A stretch of 64,000 nt of DNA. It comes from Peribacillus muralis. GTDB lineage: Bacteria > Bacillota > Bacilli > Bacillales > DSM-1321. Positions 9,360-18,222 of this stretch are shown piece by piece (the stretch's first letter is position 1; each line of letters opens with the position of its first letter). The stretch covers positions 2,781,051 through 2,845,050 of the forward strand of contig NZ_CP017080.1 in NCBI RefSeq assembly GCF_001645685.2, given 5' to 3'. The notes beneath the pieces were generated by a model. That model was not told the origin of the DNA and did not search any database. It saw only the letters and a list, made by a program, of their open reading frames with translations. The position numbers and the translations under genes are program-made.

Positions 9360-9388
9360 ATTATAAAGCGTTAACACGCTTTAGTAAA
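9360..9388 (-). promoter_or_regulatory. SigmaA promoter of the hexitol operon with palindrome/cre in the spacer
   Basis: Minus strand: -35 TTTACT (9388-9383), 17-base spacer, -10 TATAAT (9365-9360). The spacer is filled by the inverted repeat AAAGCG-TTAACA-CGCTTT, and ATAAAGCGTTAACA at 9363-9376 matches 12 of 14 positions of the CcpA cre consensus. A bound repressor (CcpA or the divergent DeoR protein) would block polymerase directly. Confidence 0.75.
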
Positions 9389-9416
9389 GCTTGTTTGTGC
9401 ATATTTGTAATGTTTT

Positions 9417-9446
9417 TTGCCTGTTTGCTTAAACGTATGTTAAAAT
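9417..9446 (+). promoter_or_regulatory. Probable promoter of the deoR-type gene
   Basis: Plus strand: TTGCCT at 9417-9422, 18-base spacer, TAAAAT at 9441-9446, preceded by an extended -10 TG at 9438-9439. The gene starts 30 bases further on. Confidence 0.5.
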
Positions 9447-9476
9447 GAAAGAAATAAATGAAGGGGTAATTACACA

Positions 9477-10226
9477 ATGCTAAAAGAAGAACGGCAACAA
9501 AAAATATTACAGATATTAGATGACGAGCATAAAGTGATTGCAAGTGATTTAAGTAAGCGCTTATCTGTTTCAGAGGATACCATCCGAAGAGATTTAAAGG
9601 AGCTGGATACTCAAGGACATATAAATAGAGTCCATAGCGGTGCCTTGAGAAAAGGGCCTCCTGTTGTGGATTTTTCAACAAGACAGAATATATCTAATGA
9701 AATAAAGGGCAATTTAGCACGAAAAGCGCTGGATTTCATTAAAGAAGGAATGGTTCTACTAATAGATGGGGGTACAACGAACTTACAATTGGTAAATCAA
9801 CTGCCATTAACATTTAGCGCCAAGGTCATAACTAATAGTCCGCCCATTGCTATGGCACTTATAAATCATCAAAATATTGATGTAATTATGATTGGCGGAA
9901 CCCTATTCAAGCAATCATTAGTTAACTTGGGAATCGACACGGTTGAAGCACTGCGCACAATGAGAGCCGATTTATATATAATGGGCATTTATAAAATCGA
10001 TCCCCAATTAGGCATTAGTGTCCCAAGTCTCGAGGAGGCATTGGTCAAAAGAAAAATGGCTGAAATTTCCAATAACATACTTGGAATGGTCACTTCTGAT
10101 AAATTAGCTACAATTTCTTATCAAATCATTTGCCCGACAAGTGATTTAACTTATTTAATAACGGAAAATGTCAATGAAGATATCAAAAGACTTTATAACA
10201 AACAAGGTATACATGTGATTGATTGA
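9477..10226 (+). CDS. DeoR-family transcriptional regulator
   Basis: 249 residues. N-terminal DeoR helix-turn-helix (ASDLSKRLSVSEDTIRRDL, about 20-40) followed by the DeoRC sugar-phosphate sensor domain (MVLLIDGGTTNLQL near 92, then ITNSPPIAMAL and MIGGTLFK). Members of the family are usually repressors released by a sugar phosphate. It is divergent from the hexitol PTS operon and shares a 158-base control region with it, so it very likely senses an intermediate of that pathway. Weak GGGG Shine-Dalgarno before ATG 9477. No transport gene lies downstream; a terminator follows. Confidence 0.88.
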   Translation: MLKEERQQKILQILDDEHKVIASDLSKRLSVSEDTIRRDLKELDTQGHINRVHSGALRKGPPVVDFSTRQNISNEIKGNLARKALDFIKEGMVLLIDGGTTNLQLVNQLPLTFSAKVITNSPPIAMALINHQNIDVIMIGGTLFKQSLVNLGIDTVEALRTMRADLYIMGIYKIDPQLGISVPSLEEALVKRKMAEISNNILGMVTSDKLATISYQIICPTSDLTYLITENVNEDIKRLYNKQGIHVID

Positions 10227-10292
10227 TAAAATATGCCTACCTTCGCCTTACCTTTAAAAAAATATCCTTCCTTTGTTTTGAGATAAAGGCAA

Positions 10293-10327
10293 AAAAACCT
10301 GACTGGTCCGGAAACCAGGCAGGTTTT
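10293..10327. terminator. Bidirectional terminator between deoR gene and membrane-protein gene
   Basis: AACCTG/CTGGT pair with ACCAG/CAGGTT around a short loop, flanked by A-rich sequence on the left and TTTTT on the right, so it can serve both convergent genes. Confidence 0.8.
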
Positions 10328-10351
10328 TCTATCTTCCATCAGTCGGTCTAT

Positions 10352-10987
10352 TCAGATTGAATTGCTATTAGAAGGCAGCTTGTCCTTTTTTCTTCCTTTA
10401 CGATCAAATTTCTTTCTTTTCCCCCACGGTTTTAAATAAGAAATCACGACTAAAAAAGTTAGGATCGTTACGCTGATTCCCATACCTAAAAATAGGATTT
10501 GCCGGCTCTGAAAGTAAAGGGGGTTTTGGAAGGGCTGCACATCACTCGAAATGATTTTCGGGAATAGGTTATGTACTACATTGCCAGTAATGGTTGATCC
10601 TAATAAGATGGCGAAGATGTTACCGACCCACTTGGTGATGACCCAATGATATGTCGTAAGTCCTCCCCAATTCGTTCGTAATGCGATCCAAATTCCTGTA
10701 ACGAAGGCGCCCATTGCGCCTGGGATCGTTAAATAGTCGTCAAAATAACTGATGAATTTCAGTCCTGCAAGAATAGACTCTTTATCTGAAAAGGAAGCCA
10801 TTGAAAACAGAACCACAAGTTGACCGGCAATGCCGCAGAAATACACAATAACAAAAAGGATATGGGCAATCACCCACCATCGTTTTCGTTTAATGGTCCA
10901 TTTTTTTGTTACTTTTTTAGCGATGAATACCATTAATCCTATTAACAATAATAATATCGCTGCTACCCGTATAATAAAAATGACCAT
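10352..10987 (-). CDS. Multi-spanning membrane protein, DUF2269-like
   Basis: 211 residues with about five hydrophobic segments (roughly 4-24, 38-62, 85-105, 118-138 and 162-185) and a very basic hydrophilic tail (GKRKKFDRKGRKKDK). The pattern, including an IPGAMGAFVTGIWIALRTNWG block and WVITKW, resembles the DUF2269 predicted integral membrane family; biochemical role unknown. GGGAGG lies 7 bases before the ATG. It is monocistronic and convergent with the deoR-type gene. Confidence 0.6.
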   Translation of the reverse strand: MVIFIIRVAAILLLLIGLMVFIAKKVTKKWTIKRKRWWVIAHILFVIVYFCGIAGQLVVLFSMASFSDKESILAGLKFISYFDDYLTIPGAMGAFVTGIWIALRTNWGGLTTYHWVITKWVGNIFAILLGSTITGNVVHNLFPKIISSDVQPFQNPLYFQSRQILFLGMGISVTILTFLVVISYLKPWGKRKKFDRKGRKKDKLPSNSNSI

Positions 10988-11095
10988 ATGCTAGCCTCCC
11001 AAAAGTTTCAACTGACGCTTGAATAACATACTGCATTACAATTACGGGGGAACGGATTTCCAAATTCATCATCTTCCACCAAATGGAGAAATTAG

Positions 11096-11266
11096 GGTTT
11101 TAACACCGAAAATTATCCGAGGCTTCACATTCGATTTGTCGGGGCCGTTTATGCAAGTATCGCTGTCGGCGATCCAGTAAGTGGTTCGCTGTTTTTCCTC
11201 ATCGGTTACATTTTAATAGCCGGTTCTTATATTTATCATCATAAAAAAGAAAATTCGCTTCAGTGA
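11096..11266 (+). pseudogene. Fragment of a small membrane protein
   Basis: An open stretch without a start codon reads YPRLHIRFVGAVYASIAVGD, then a hydrophobic segment SLFFLIGYILIAGSYIYHH and a basic end before TGA. The preceding in-frame TAG at 11093 and the lack of ATG/GTG/TTG with a ribosome site indicate a broken or truncated gene. I do not recognise the family. The remainder of 10988-11299 shows nothing else. Confidence 0.35.
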
Positions 11267-11299
11267 ACGATAACGATCGTCATAACCTTGACACTTCAG

Positions 11300-11336
11300 T
11301 TAAAGAAAAAGCACCTTGATGGTGCTTTTTCTTTAA
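11300..11336. terminator. Strong bidirectional terminator
   Basis: 16-bp stem from TTAAAGAAAAAGCACC with GGTGCTTTTTCTTTAA around a 5-base loop. On the minus strand it is placed 74 bases after the DinB gene. Confidence 0.85.
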
Positions 11337-11409
11337 CTAATTCCTGCATCATAACTCCAGATTGTTGAAGGTCATTGGTTAACCAGTAAGAAAAAAACTT
11401 GATTTTTCA

Positions 11410-11913
11410 TTAAAGTGGTGGATTTTTCACGCCTAGATGAATCCAATCTTCTTTTGGCGGTCCATAGACACCAGGAGGCTTAATTCCTGCTTGGCGCATT
11501 AAAACCGTCATTTGCCCGCGATGATGAACGATATGCTTGATTAACCCCATTAAAATCTCAGCATTCGATTCTTGTCTTCCAAAGGCAGTCCGCGTTTGTT
11601 CGAGTGATTCGTCTGTCCATTGCTGTTCGATGATTTGGGCTGCCTGGGAGCTAATGTCCTTAAAGGTCGCCGCAATTTTCCGGGCTGATGCCGGGACGCT
11701 TTCTTCGTCCTCTACCCTATCCACCTTGAATCCGAAGTGAGTTAAATAATCAGGGATATTGGTTGTTACATGCCACGCAATTCTTCCTAAAGTGCGCCCT
11801 TCGGCATACACTTGTTGTGTTAAGGCATCATCTGTCAAGCTATCCAAAACATTTTGAGTTAAATTGGCTTCTTTATTCCATTCTTTAATAAAATCGGAAA
11901 TTGAACGATACAT
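11410..11913 (-). CDS. DinB family protein
   Basis: 167 residues, the usual DinB/YfiT four-helix size. The three metal-binding histidines are visible: H48 in RIAWHVT and H127/H131 in KHIVHHRGQM. Proteins of this superfamily often use thiols such as bacillithiol or act as metal-dependent transferases; the specific reaction is not predictable. A PPGVYGP segment near the C-terminus is common in the group. GGAGG upstream of the ATG. Monocistronic. Confidence 0.85.
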   Translation of the reverse strand: MYRSISDFIKEWNKEANLTQNVLDSLTDDALTQQVYAEGRTLGRIAWHVTTNIPDYLTHFGFKVDRVEDEESVPASARKIAATFKDISSQAAQIIEQQWTDESLEQTRTAFGRQESNAEILMGLIKHIVHHRGQMTVLMRQAGIKPPGVYGPPKEDWIHLGVKNPPL

Positions 11914-11979
11914 ACCTTTACCTCCTTATAATGAAACTGGATTGCTCAACATCGAAAACATACATTACAATATTTCATA

Positions 11980-13099
11980 TTAAACGTTCATTCTTGAAAA
12001 AAACGCTTCAAATGCCGTTGTCGGATCGGCGAACCATTGAGCAATTTCGTTCGCTTTATCCTGATCCTGTGCACCCTGCATCAGTAATTGAACAACATGC
12101 TCAGGCAATGGTCCTGTCATCGCATTTGTCCATTCCGTTATTTCTTTTACGTATTGTTTCGTCCGCTTCCAATAAGATTCTCCCATTTCGCCGTCCCACT
12201 TGGAATGCTTCCATTCAATAAGGGTTTCATACAATTGTTCCGCACAAAAAGAAGAGAGATTACAGCCTTGACCAGTAATCGGATCATTTAGAAATACGCT
12301 GTCCCCGCAGCCTACCACGAGCTTATCATGAACCATGAGATACGGCTTCCTTATAACAGATGTTATCGCTGGATAGCCGTTTTCATCACATAACTTAAAT
12401 TTTTCCATATCCATGCGCTTATAAACATGAGGAAAGAAACGTTGCACTGCATCACTCATTTTACAAGTGAATTCCTCTCCGTTTTTCATCCCTTTAAATA
12501 CGTCCAGATCAGATTTTGGAATGGCCATGATGAATAAAATCGTAACAGGTCCCTGTTCAGTCATTGAGGGGATTTCAAACATATATACCTGCAAAATAGC
12601 CAACAATGCACTTTCGCTGCGGGGCTGGAAAGGGAGACAGCTCCGTTTCCAGCGGAAACGGAAAAAGAGGTCCATTTTTCCCGGTACAATCAATGATTAA
12701 ATCAAATTTTTCAAGTTACGCTTTCGCACTTTCGTTATCCTCCTTTTCCCTTCGGAAGGAAACGCCTTTTTCGGCAAGAACTTTCATTGAATGGGCGTAA
12801 AACAAACGCTGATCAACAGATGATGCCGGCTCCTGCAACATACCTGCAAATAGTTTTTGATTTCCAATCGTAATATGGATGCTTTCAATCAGAGATTGTT
12901 CTTCCCATTTTGGCATGTTAAAACGTTCCTCACGTGACCTTGTCGATCCGAAGTGGACCTGGGTGGACATGATGCGTCCTTTCCTGATTTGCTCTGATGT
13001 ATGACGTTCGATGACAGTGATATCAAATTCGTTCCTTAGGGCATATGCCAGGTGCAGCCCGGCTATACCGCTGCCAATGATGCCAATATTCTTTTTCTA
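11980..13099 (-). pseudogene. Broken FAD-dependent monooxygenase, styrene/indole monooxygenase (StyA) type
   Basis: Three frames together give one flavoprotein. The N-terminus reads KNIGIIGSGIAGLHLAYALR (FAD-binding GxGxxG) but is preceded by TAG at 13099-13097 where a start would be expected. The next part, STQVHFGSTRSREERF, runs to an in-frame TAA near 12718; it continues with LIIDCTGKNGPLFP and then shifts frame with an apparent small deletion near 12590. The last part (to 11980) holds VVGCGDSVFLNDPITGQGCN, the second flavin motif, and a StyA-like C-terminus. A lost start, a nonsense codon and a frameshift make it inactive. Substrate of the ancestor unknown. Confidence 0.8.
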
Positions 13100-13417
13100 C
13101 AGACCATTTCCTTATCGGGAACAAATTTTTTTCATCATTCAGGAGCTTCCATGTTTGCTGCCTTTGGATGATAATCTGAACAGGTTTACAGCTTATGCTG
13201 GCTAACATTTCCAGCCTTCTATTTATTTTATTGGAGGCTGTTTTTCATGTAAATGGTTCTTTAGTGACAACATGGCAGGCTGAAAAAGTATTGAATTCAG
13301 CAATGGGACGTCCAAATTCTTTGAAACATCTCTATCGCTTATGTGAATTTTTCCTGTCGCCCAGTATAACGGGCCCTTCTTTTTGAATAGGCAAAAAGGT
13401 ATATGAGAAGTGAATTA
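13100..13417. other. Gene-free stretch with two terminator-like hairpins
   Basis: No convincing gene on either strand. CAGCCT/AGGCTG (13212-13240) followed by TTTTT and GCCC/GGGC (13359-13374) followed by TTCTTTTT both look like plus-strand terminators, although no intact plus-strand gene precedes them; they may be remains of deleted genes. Confidence 0.4.
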
Positions 13418-13426
13418 TGCTATAAT
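13418..13426 (+). promoter_or_regulatory. Extended -10 promoter of the 2OG oxygenase gene
   Basis: TGCTATAAT, a perfect extended -10 (TGnTATAAT), 69 bases before the chosen start. No good -35 is seen, which is normal for this promoter class. Confidence 0.5.
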
Positions 13427-13495
13427 TAGAAAATGAAAAATTACTGAAAAAAAATATTATTCAGTAAATTAGACCTTTTGAGGAGTCGATGGAAA

Positions 13496-14131
13496 TTGAC
13501 AATTGATATCAGTAAAGAACAAACCATCTTTAACCACATTGGAAATAAAATCAAAACCGAAGATAGAGTGATTAATATAATTGCTAGAATGGAAGAACCA
13601 CTAATCCTAATTTTAGGAAACGTTTTGAGTAATGAGGAATGTGACGAACTGATCGGATTGTCAAAAGACAAATTACATCGTTCCAAAATTGGCGATACAC
13701 GCGAAATTAATGAGATGAGAACAAGCAGCAGCATGTTTTTTCAGGAAAATGAAAATGAAACCATTACCAGAATCGAAAAAAGAATATCAACCATCATGAA
13801 TATCCCCAGTGAACATGGTGATGGCATTCAAATTCTTAAATATACTCCCGGCCAAGAATATAAAGCTCATTTTGATTTTTTCACTAGTAAAGAGACAAAG
13901 AATAATCGAATCAGTACACTTGTCATGTATTTAAATGATGTGGAGCATGGAGGGGAAACTTTTTTCCCTAAGCTGAATTTATCCATATCCCCACATAAAG
14001 GAATGGCCGTGTACTTCGAATATTTCTATAATGACCATGAAATGAATAAGCGAACCCTGCACGGCGGTGCACCCGTTATAGCCGATGAAAAATGGGTTGC
14101 AACCCAATGGATGCGAAGACAAAAAAGGTAA
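13496..14131 (+). CDS. 2-oxoglutarate/Fe(II) dioxygenase, prolyl 4-hydroxylase type
   Basis: 211 residues. The double-stranded beta-helix iron site is complete: H125 and D127 (HFDFF), H189 (TLHGG), and K199 (DEKW) to hold 2-oxoglutarate. The family hydroxylates proline in proteins or peptides; bacterial members include enzymes acting on collagen-like sequences and on EF-Tu, and the target here is unknown. I prefer the TTG at 13496 (AGGAG 10 bases upstream, protein starting MTIDISKEQTIFNH) to the TTG at 13478, which precedes that site. Monocistronic, plus strand, between a dead monooxygenase and a spore gene. Confidence 0.88.
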   Translation: MTIDISKEQTIFNHIGNKIKTEDRVINIIARMEEPLILILGNVLSNEECDELIGLSKDKLHRSKIGDTREINEMRTSSSMFFQENENETITRIEKRISTIMNIPSEHGDGIQILKYTPGQEYKAHFDFFTSKETKNNRISTLVMYLNDVEHGGETFFPKLNLSISPHKGMAVYFEYFYNDHEMNKRTLHGGAPVIADEKWVATQWMRRQKR

Positions 14132-14276
14132 CGTTTTAGTGGATTTCCCTGTTAAAGGCGGTACGGTTTTATGGTAGCTTTCGCCTTCAAAAAATATTTT
14201 TCCTATCATGTATATTACCCTTTACAATATCGAAACCTATGACTAGCAACACATTAAATTATTAGGAGCTGAAGAC

Positions 14277-14480
14277 ATGGCTAAGAATAACAACAGCAAT
14301 CAATTGGTAGTTAGTGGTGCAGAACAAGCTCTAGAACAAATGAAATACGAGATCGCAAATGAATTTGGCGTAAACCTTGGTGCTGATACAACAGCACGCG
14401 CAAATGGTTCTGTTGGCGGAGAAATCACGAAACGTTTAGTGCAAATGGCTGAACAACAATTAGGTGGACGAACTCGTTAA
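14277..14480 (+). CDS. Alpha/beta-type small acid-soluble spore protein
   Basis: 67 residues. SASPs coat and protect DNA in the spore core and are degraded on germination. Both conserved family blocks are present: YEIANEFGV, which carries the germination protease (GPR) cleavage site, and the DNA-binding [19 protein letters not shown]. Glutamine- and asparagine-rich N-terminus. TTAGGAG lies 8 bases before the ATG. It is monocistronic with its own terminator, as usual; a forespore SigG promoter is expected but I could not place it with confidence. Confidence 0.95.
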   Translation: MAKNNNSNQLVVSGAEQALEQMKYEIANEFGVNLGADTTARANGSVGGEITKRLVQMAEQQLGGRTR

Positions 14481-14501
14481 ACGAAATCATATGTACTGCT
14501 G

Positions 14502-14523
14502 GGGATAGTGATTATGCTATCCC
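14502..14523 (+). terminator. Terminator of the SASP gene
   Basis: GGGATAG/CTATCCC stem with 8-base loop followed by TTTTCATTTTG, 22 bases after the SASP stop codon. Confidence 0.8.
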
Positions 14524-14619
14524 TTTTCATTTTGTTCATTCCTCTTTAAACTCGATCTCCTTTTAGGGTATCTCCATCATCTCCTCCATATCAAACCTTT
14601 TCAGCAAAAAAAATTCAAA

Positions 14620-14653
14620 CGGCCTTTCCCCGATCAGTATCGGAAAAAGGCCG
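14620..14653 (-). terminator. Terminator of the aldehyde dehydrogenase gene
   Basis: On the minus strand CGGCCTTTTTCCGAT pairs with ATCGGGGAAAGGCCG around a 4-base loop; a T-rich run (TTTGAATTTTTTT) follows. Confidence 0.75.
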
Positions 14654-14710
14654 CAGCTTGATTTTCATTTCATATGCTAGTTTGTCGAGGTTACGTTTAC
14701 GAAAGCAATA

Positions 14711-16138
14711 TCAAGACGGCATCCCCAGAATGGCTTTTGGCTCCAGGAATTCTTCAATTCCGTAATCGCCCCATTCACGTCCGATTCCTGACTGCTTGAA
14801 CCCGCCAAACGGTGCTGAATAGTCTATTTTTGCATTGTTGACGGTTATCTGACCAGCCCGAATATTCGTAGCCACTTTTCTCAATTGCTCTGGGTCCTGG
14901 CCGAACACATACCCAGCTAAACCATAAATCGTATCATTGGCGATCTCAATCGCTTCGTCAATGGTTTCATACGTAAGAATGGACATGACGGGACCGAATA
15001 TTTCTTCTTTGGCTATCGTCATATCGCTTTTCACATCAGAGAAAACCGTAATCTTCGTGAAATAACCTTTTTCAAGGCCTTCTGGTTTTCCTGTGCCTCC
15101 AGCGACAAGTACCGCCCCTTCGTCCATTCCCTTTTCAATGTAGGATTGGACCGTTTTCCACTGTCCCTCCGATACTTGCGGACCCATGAAGGTGGCCTCG
15201 TCCTGCGGATCTCCTACAGGGAATTCCGGAAGCACCTCTTTTATCGCTTCAATAAACTCATCCTGCATCGATTTAGGAATGATGGTCCTCGTTGCAGCCG
15301 TACAAACTTGTCCAGTATTCATCGCCACATTCAAAACAGCGGTTCGCGCGGCTTCTTTTACATTGGCGTCTTGTAAAATCACTAATGGGGATTTGCCGCC
15401 AAGTTCGAGTGACACTTTCTTTATATCCTGAGCGGCGTTTTCCATGATTTTTGAACCGACGCTCCCAGATCCAGTAAATGAAACAAAATCTATATCAGGG
15501 TGGGAGCTGATCGCTTCCCCAATGGTGGAACCAGAGCCATTCACTAGATTAAATACACCTTTTGGCATTCCAGCCTTTTCGAAGATTTCCGCGAGAATGA
15601 TTGCTGTAAGCGGCGTCATGGCAGCAGGCTTCAATACGACTGTGCTTCCTGCAGCAAATGCACTCGCCAACTTCGTGCAAACTTGGTTGGCAGGGAAATT
15701 CCATGGTGTAATGAGTCCGGCTACACCAATCGCCTCTTTTTGGATGAAGGTGTCTCCGCGCTGTTCCGTGAATTCGAAGGTTTTCAGCTTCTCGGCCGCT
15801 TCCTTAAAATGCTGCAAGCCCATCTCATACTGAACTTGTTCACTTCGTGTAATAGGAGAACCTAATTCTTCTGTCATGACTTTGACAAGGTCATCCTTCC
15901 GATTTTCATATTCCTTGGCGATATTCTCCAATAACTTGATCCGCTCTTCTATTTGCATTCTAGAGAATGAAGGAAATGCTGCACGAGCCGCTTCAACTGC
16001 GCGGTCGACATCCTCCTTGGTACCCGAAATGATCTTTCCGATGACTTCTTCCGTAGCTGGATTGATAACATCAATCGTTTCCGACCCTGTAGAATCAACC
16101 CATTCTCCATTGATATACTGTTGTGTATAATTACGCAT
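14711..16138 (-). CDS. NAD(P)-dependent aldehyde dehydrogenase
   Basis: 475 residues, a full-length ALDH. It oxidises an aldehyde to the acid. Cofactor motifs [10 protein letters not shown] and the FTGSGSVG loop (221-228), general base E245 in LELGGKSP, and catalytic cysteine C279 in [11 protein letters not shown] are all present, with EEIFGP and the C-terminal [13 protein letters not shown] block. Substrate cannot be told from sequence; the group is often annotated as DhaS/YwdH-like. It is monocistronic with its own terminator, so the context gives no clue. Confidence 0.92.
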   Translation of the reverse strand: MRNYTQQYINGEWVDSTGSETIDVINPATEEVIGKIISGTKEDVDRAVEAARAAFPSFSRMQIEERIKLLENIAKEYENRKDDLVKVMTEELGSPITRSEQVQYEMGLQHFKEAAEKLKTFEFTEQRGDTFIQKEAIGVAGLITPWNFPANQVCTKLASAFAAGSTVVLKPAAMTPLTAIILAEIFEKAGMPKGVFNLVNGSGSTIGEAISSHPDIDFVSFTGSGSVGSKIMENAAQDIKKVSLELGGKSPLVILQDANVKEAARTAVLNVAMNTGQVCTAATRTIIPKSMQDEFIEAIKEVLPEFPVGDPQDEATFMGPQVSEGQWKTVQSYIEKGMDEGAVLVAGGTGKPEGLEKGYFTKITVFSDVKSDMTIAKEEIFGPVMSILTYETIDEAIEIANDTIYGLAGYVFGQDPEQLRKVATNIRAGQITVNNAKIDYSAPFGGFKQSGIGREWGDYGIEEFLEPKAILGMPS

Positions 16139-16310
16139 CTTTCCAGCTCCTTTATCTTGTATGGATTTATTTATATAGATTATTTTCCCTAAATTATTTT
16201 CAGTAAACCCTTAAACAAAATTTGAAATTTTGAATCAACCTTCAAGAACCCTTCTTTTTGACACGATTAACTACCGCCTTACTTAAGCCCCGTCGACGCT
16301 CACGCAAAAA

Positions 16311-16336
16311 CCCCGTTCGGCTTTTCCCGAACGAGG
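16311..16336 (-). terminator. Terminator downstream of the broken MFS gene
   Basis: Minus strand CCTCGTTCGG/CCGAACGGGG stem with 6-base loop followed by TTTTTGCG. Confidence 0.8.
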
Positions 16337-16339
16337 TAG

Positions 16340-17235
16340 AAAAATAGATGTCAAAGTTCCAGCTAAAATCAAGCTATTCTTTGCCCCGATTTTATTCACG
16401 ATGAATGGGGCTACGAATAGCATGCCTGCCTAAAAGAATACTTGGAACGAATTCTGATAACCGAATACCTCGTTCCCCATGGCAACTGACGGGAATAAAG
16501 ATACGTAATATAGGGGAAATTGTTGATCATACACGGCATAGACGCAGGTCACTCCCATTACGTACAGCATCAAAAACCAAAATCCTTCAGTAAGAAAAGG
16601 CCGCCAACATCCTTCAAGGTTATGGAATCAGCTTTGACCATCTCGTAATCTGTCACTTCTATCTTTACAGACATGATGATGGCAACCAATATGATCGCTG
16701 ATGCCGATGCCACCCAAAAATTGATATTCGGGTTCACGTTGAATTGCTGACCTGCAAAAAAGGTGGCTGTCTCCCATCCCAATGAACCCCACATTCTCGA
16801 TTTGCCATATTCAAATCCATATTTCCGACTGACTTTTTCAATGTACGATTCAATGACACCAATTCCAGCCAAAAACGATACGCCTTAATAAATGCCCCCG
16901 ACCACTGCACCTAAAATGAGATGGTATCGCAAGAGTGGTCCGTACACAAAAATAAAAAACGGTCCTACAAAGATGAGCAACATACTGATGAAGAACAAGA
17001 TATTCTTCTTTAAACCTATCCTATCCGAAATATAACCATATATAGGTATAGGCTGCATGCATAAAGCGGAGATAGCATTCAGGGAGAAGATGATCCCTGT
17101 GGCTGACCCGTCCAAATGTATTGCTTGTCCCAACCAAATGGAAAATAACGCCTAACTGAAAGACCATGTGAAAAAGAAAAAATAGGCACTTAATTTCCAA
17201 TAAAGCCTTTTTGAATCATTCCTTGTAATTGCCAT
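16340..17235 (-). pseudogene. Broken oligosaccharide:H+ symporter (LacY/RafB/CscB-type MFS)
   Basis: Pieces in order from ATG 17235: MAITRNDSKRLYWKLSAYFF, an in-frame TAG after FTWSFS, then LFSIWLGQAIHLDGS, SLNAISALCMQPIP, GYISDRIGLKKN, a stop after VVGGIY near 16886, then GIGVIESYIEKV and RMWGSLGWETATFF, another stop after DFGF (16570), and finally NKIGAKNSLILAG before the frame ends at the terminator. This order is that of the oligosaccharide symporter family, with the last helices deleted. It follows the sugar ABC genes on the same strand and may have been an alternative importer for the same sugar. Confidence 0.8.
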
Positions 17236-17370
17236 ATGATAGCCCCTTATACTTGAAAATTCCAACCTTATATCGGGAAGAAACAGCCACCGCCTGCATC
17301 GCTATTGATAAAGTTGCTTCATTCTCACTGAATGCTAATATGTGCACAGGTAATTCCGGCACATGCAAAC
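17236..17370 (-). other. Unassigned coding-like fragment
   Basis: Between the ABC permease stop and the MFS remnant a minus-strand frame reads HVPELPVHILAFSENEATLS and then AMQAVAVSSRYKVGIF. It is short, lacks a start with ribosome site and I do not recognise it; probably another gene remnant. Confidence 0.25.
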
Positions 17371-18222
17371 CTACTTAATGCCAGTTCCCGAGCCTCCGAG
17401 GCCTTCCAAGATGTATCGTTGTGCCACGATATAAATAAGAATCAGAGGAATCGTGGATATCGTCAATACAGCCATGACCTGATTGATGTAAACTGGATCG
17501 GTACTATTGATGGCAGTTATCGCCACCTGGATAGGGAATTTCGACTTATCCGTCAAGACCATAAGCGGCCAGATATAATCATTCCAGCTTCCGATGAACG
17601 CCAATGTTCCAACTGTGGCGACAGCCGGCTTTGACATCGGCAGCATGATTCTCCAGAAAATCTGCCAATTGTCGGCACCATCCAGTTTTGCCGATTCGAT
17701 AACTGATTCCGGAATCGCCATGAAGAAGTTTCTGAACAAATAAATATTGAATGCTCCTGCCAATGCGGGCAAAATAACCGCGAGACGCGTGTCCACTAAG
17801 CCGAGTTTGTGAATAATGGTAAATTGGGAGATTAAGATCGTTTCGAATGGTACGATCAAAAGCGCCAACAATATCCCGAACAACCATTTTTTCCCGCTGA
17901 ATTTGAGTTTAGCGAATGCATACCCCGCCATCCCATTGATAATGATGGAGCCGATGGCCACACACCCGCCATAAAACAAACTATTGCCGATATAACCGAT
18001 TAAATGAAAGCGTGATAGAACTTGACCATATGATACAAACCATTCCGAGATATGAAAGGATGGCAGGAAAGCCTTGAATGTATTCATATTATTGTAAACT
18101 TCCGCCTCAGGCTTCATCGAGGATGCTACCATCCAAAATAGCGGGAAAATGAATAGTATCGCTAACATAACCAAGCAAACGTATTCAAGAATGGTTAAGG
18201 GCCTGAATTTCTTCTGCATCAA
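17371..18222 (-). CDS. Carbohydrate ABC transporter permease (MalG/MsmG type)
   Basis: 283 residues, six predicted membrane helices beginning with LVMLAILFIFPLFWMVASSM. The EAA loop that docks the ATPase is ESAKLDGADNWQIFWRIMLP (about 190-209). It forms the channel with the permease encoded just upstream, whose gene it overlaps by 4 bases, so translation is probably coupled. No ATPase gene is in the cassette; like other Bacillus sugar importers it would rely on a shared MsmX-type ATPase. The broken sugar symporter gene follows it. Confidence 0.9.
   Translation of the reverse strand: MMQKKFRPLTILEYVCLVMLAILFIFPLFWMVASSMKPEAEVYNNMNTFKAFLPSFHISEWFVSYGQVLSRFHLIGYIGNSLFYGGCVAIGSIIINGMAGYAFAKLKFSGKKWLFGILLALLIVPFETILISQFTIIHKLGLVDTRLAVILPALAGAFNIYLFRNFFMAIPESVIESAKLDGADNWQIFWRIMLPMSKPAVATVGTLAFIGSWNDYIWPLMVLTDKSKFPIQVAITAINSTDPVYINQVMAVLTISTIPLILIYIVAQRYILEGLGGSGTGIK

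Noticed and set aside
14190..14270. Forespore SigG promoter of the SASP gene
   Set aside because: Expected from biology, but I could not find -35 and -10 elements with correct spacing that I would defend.
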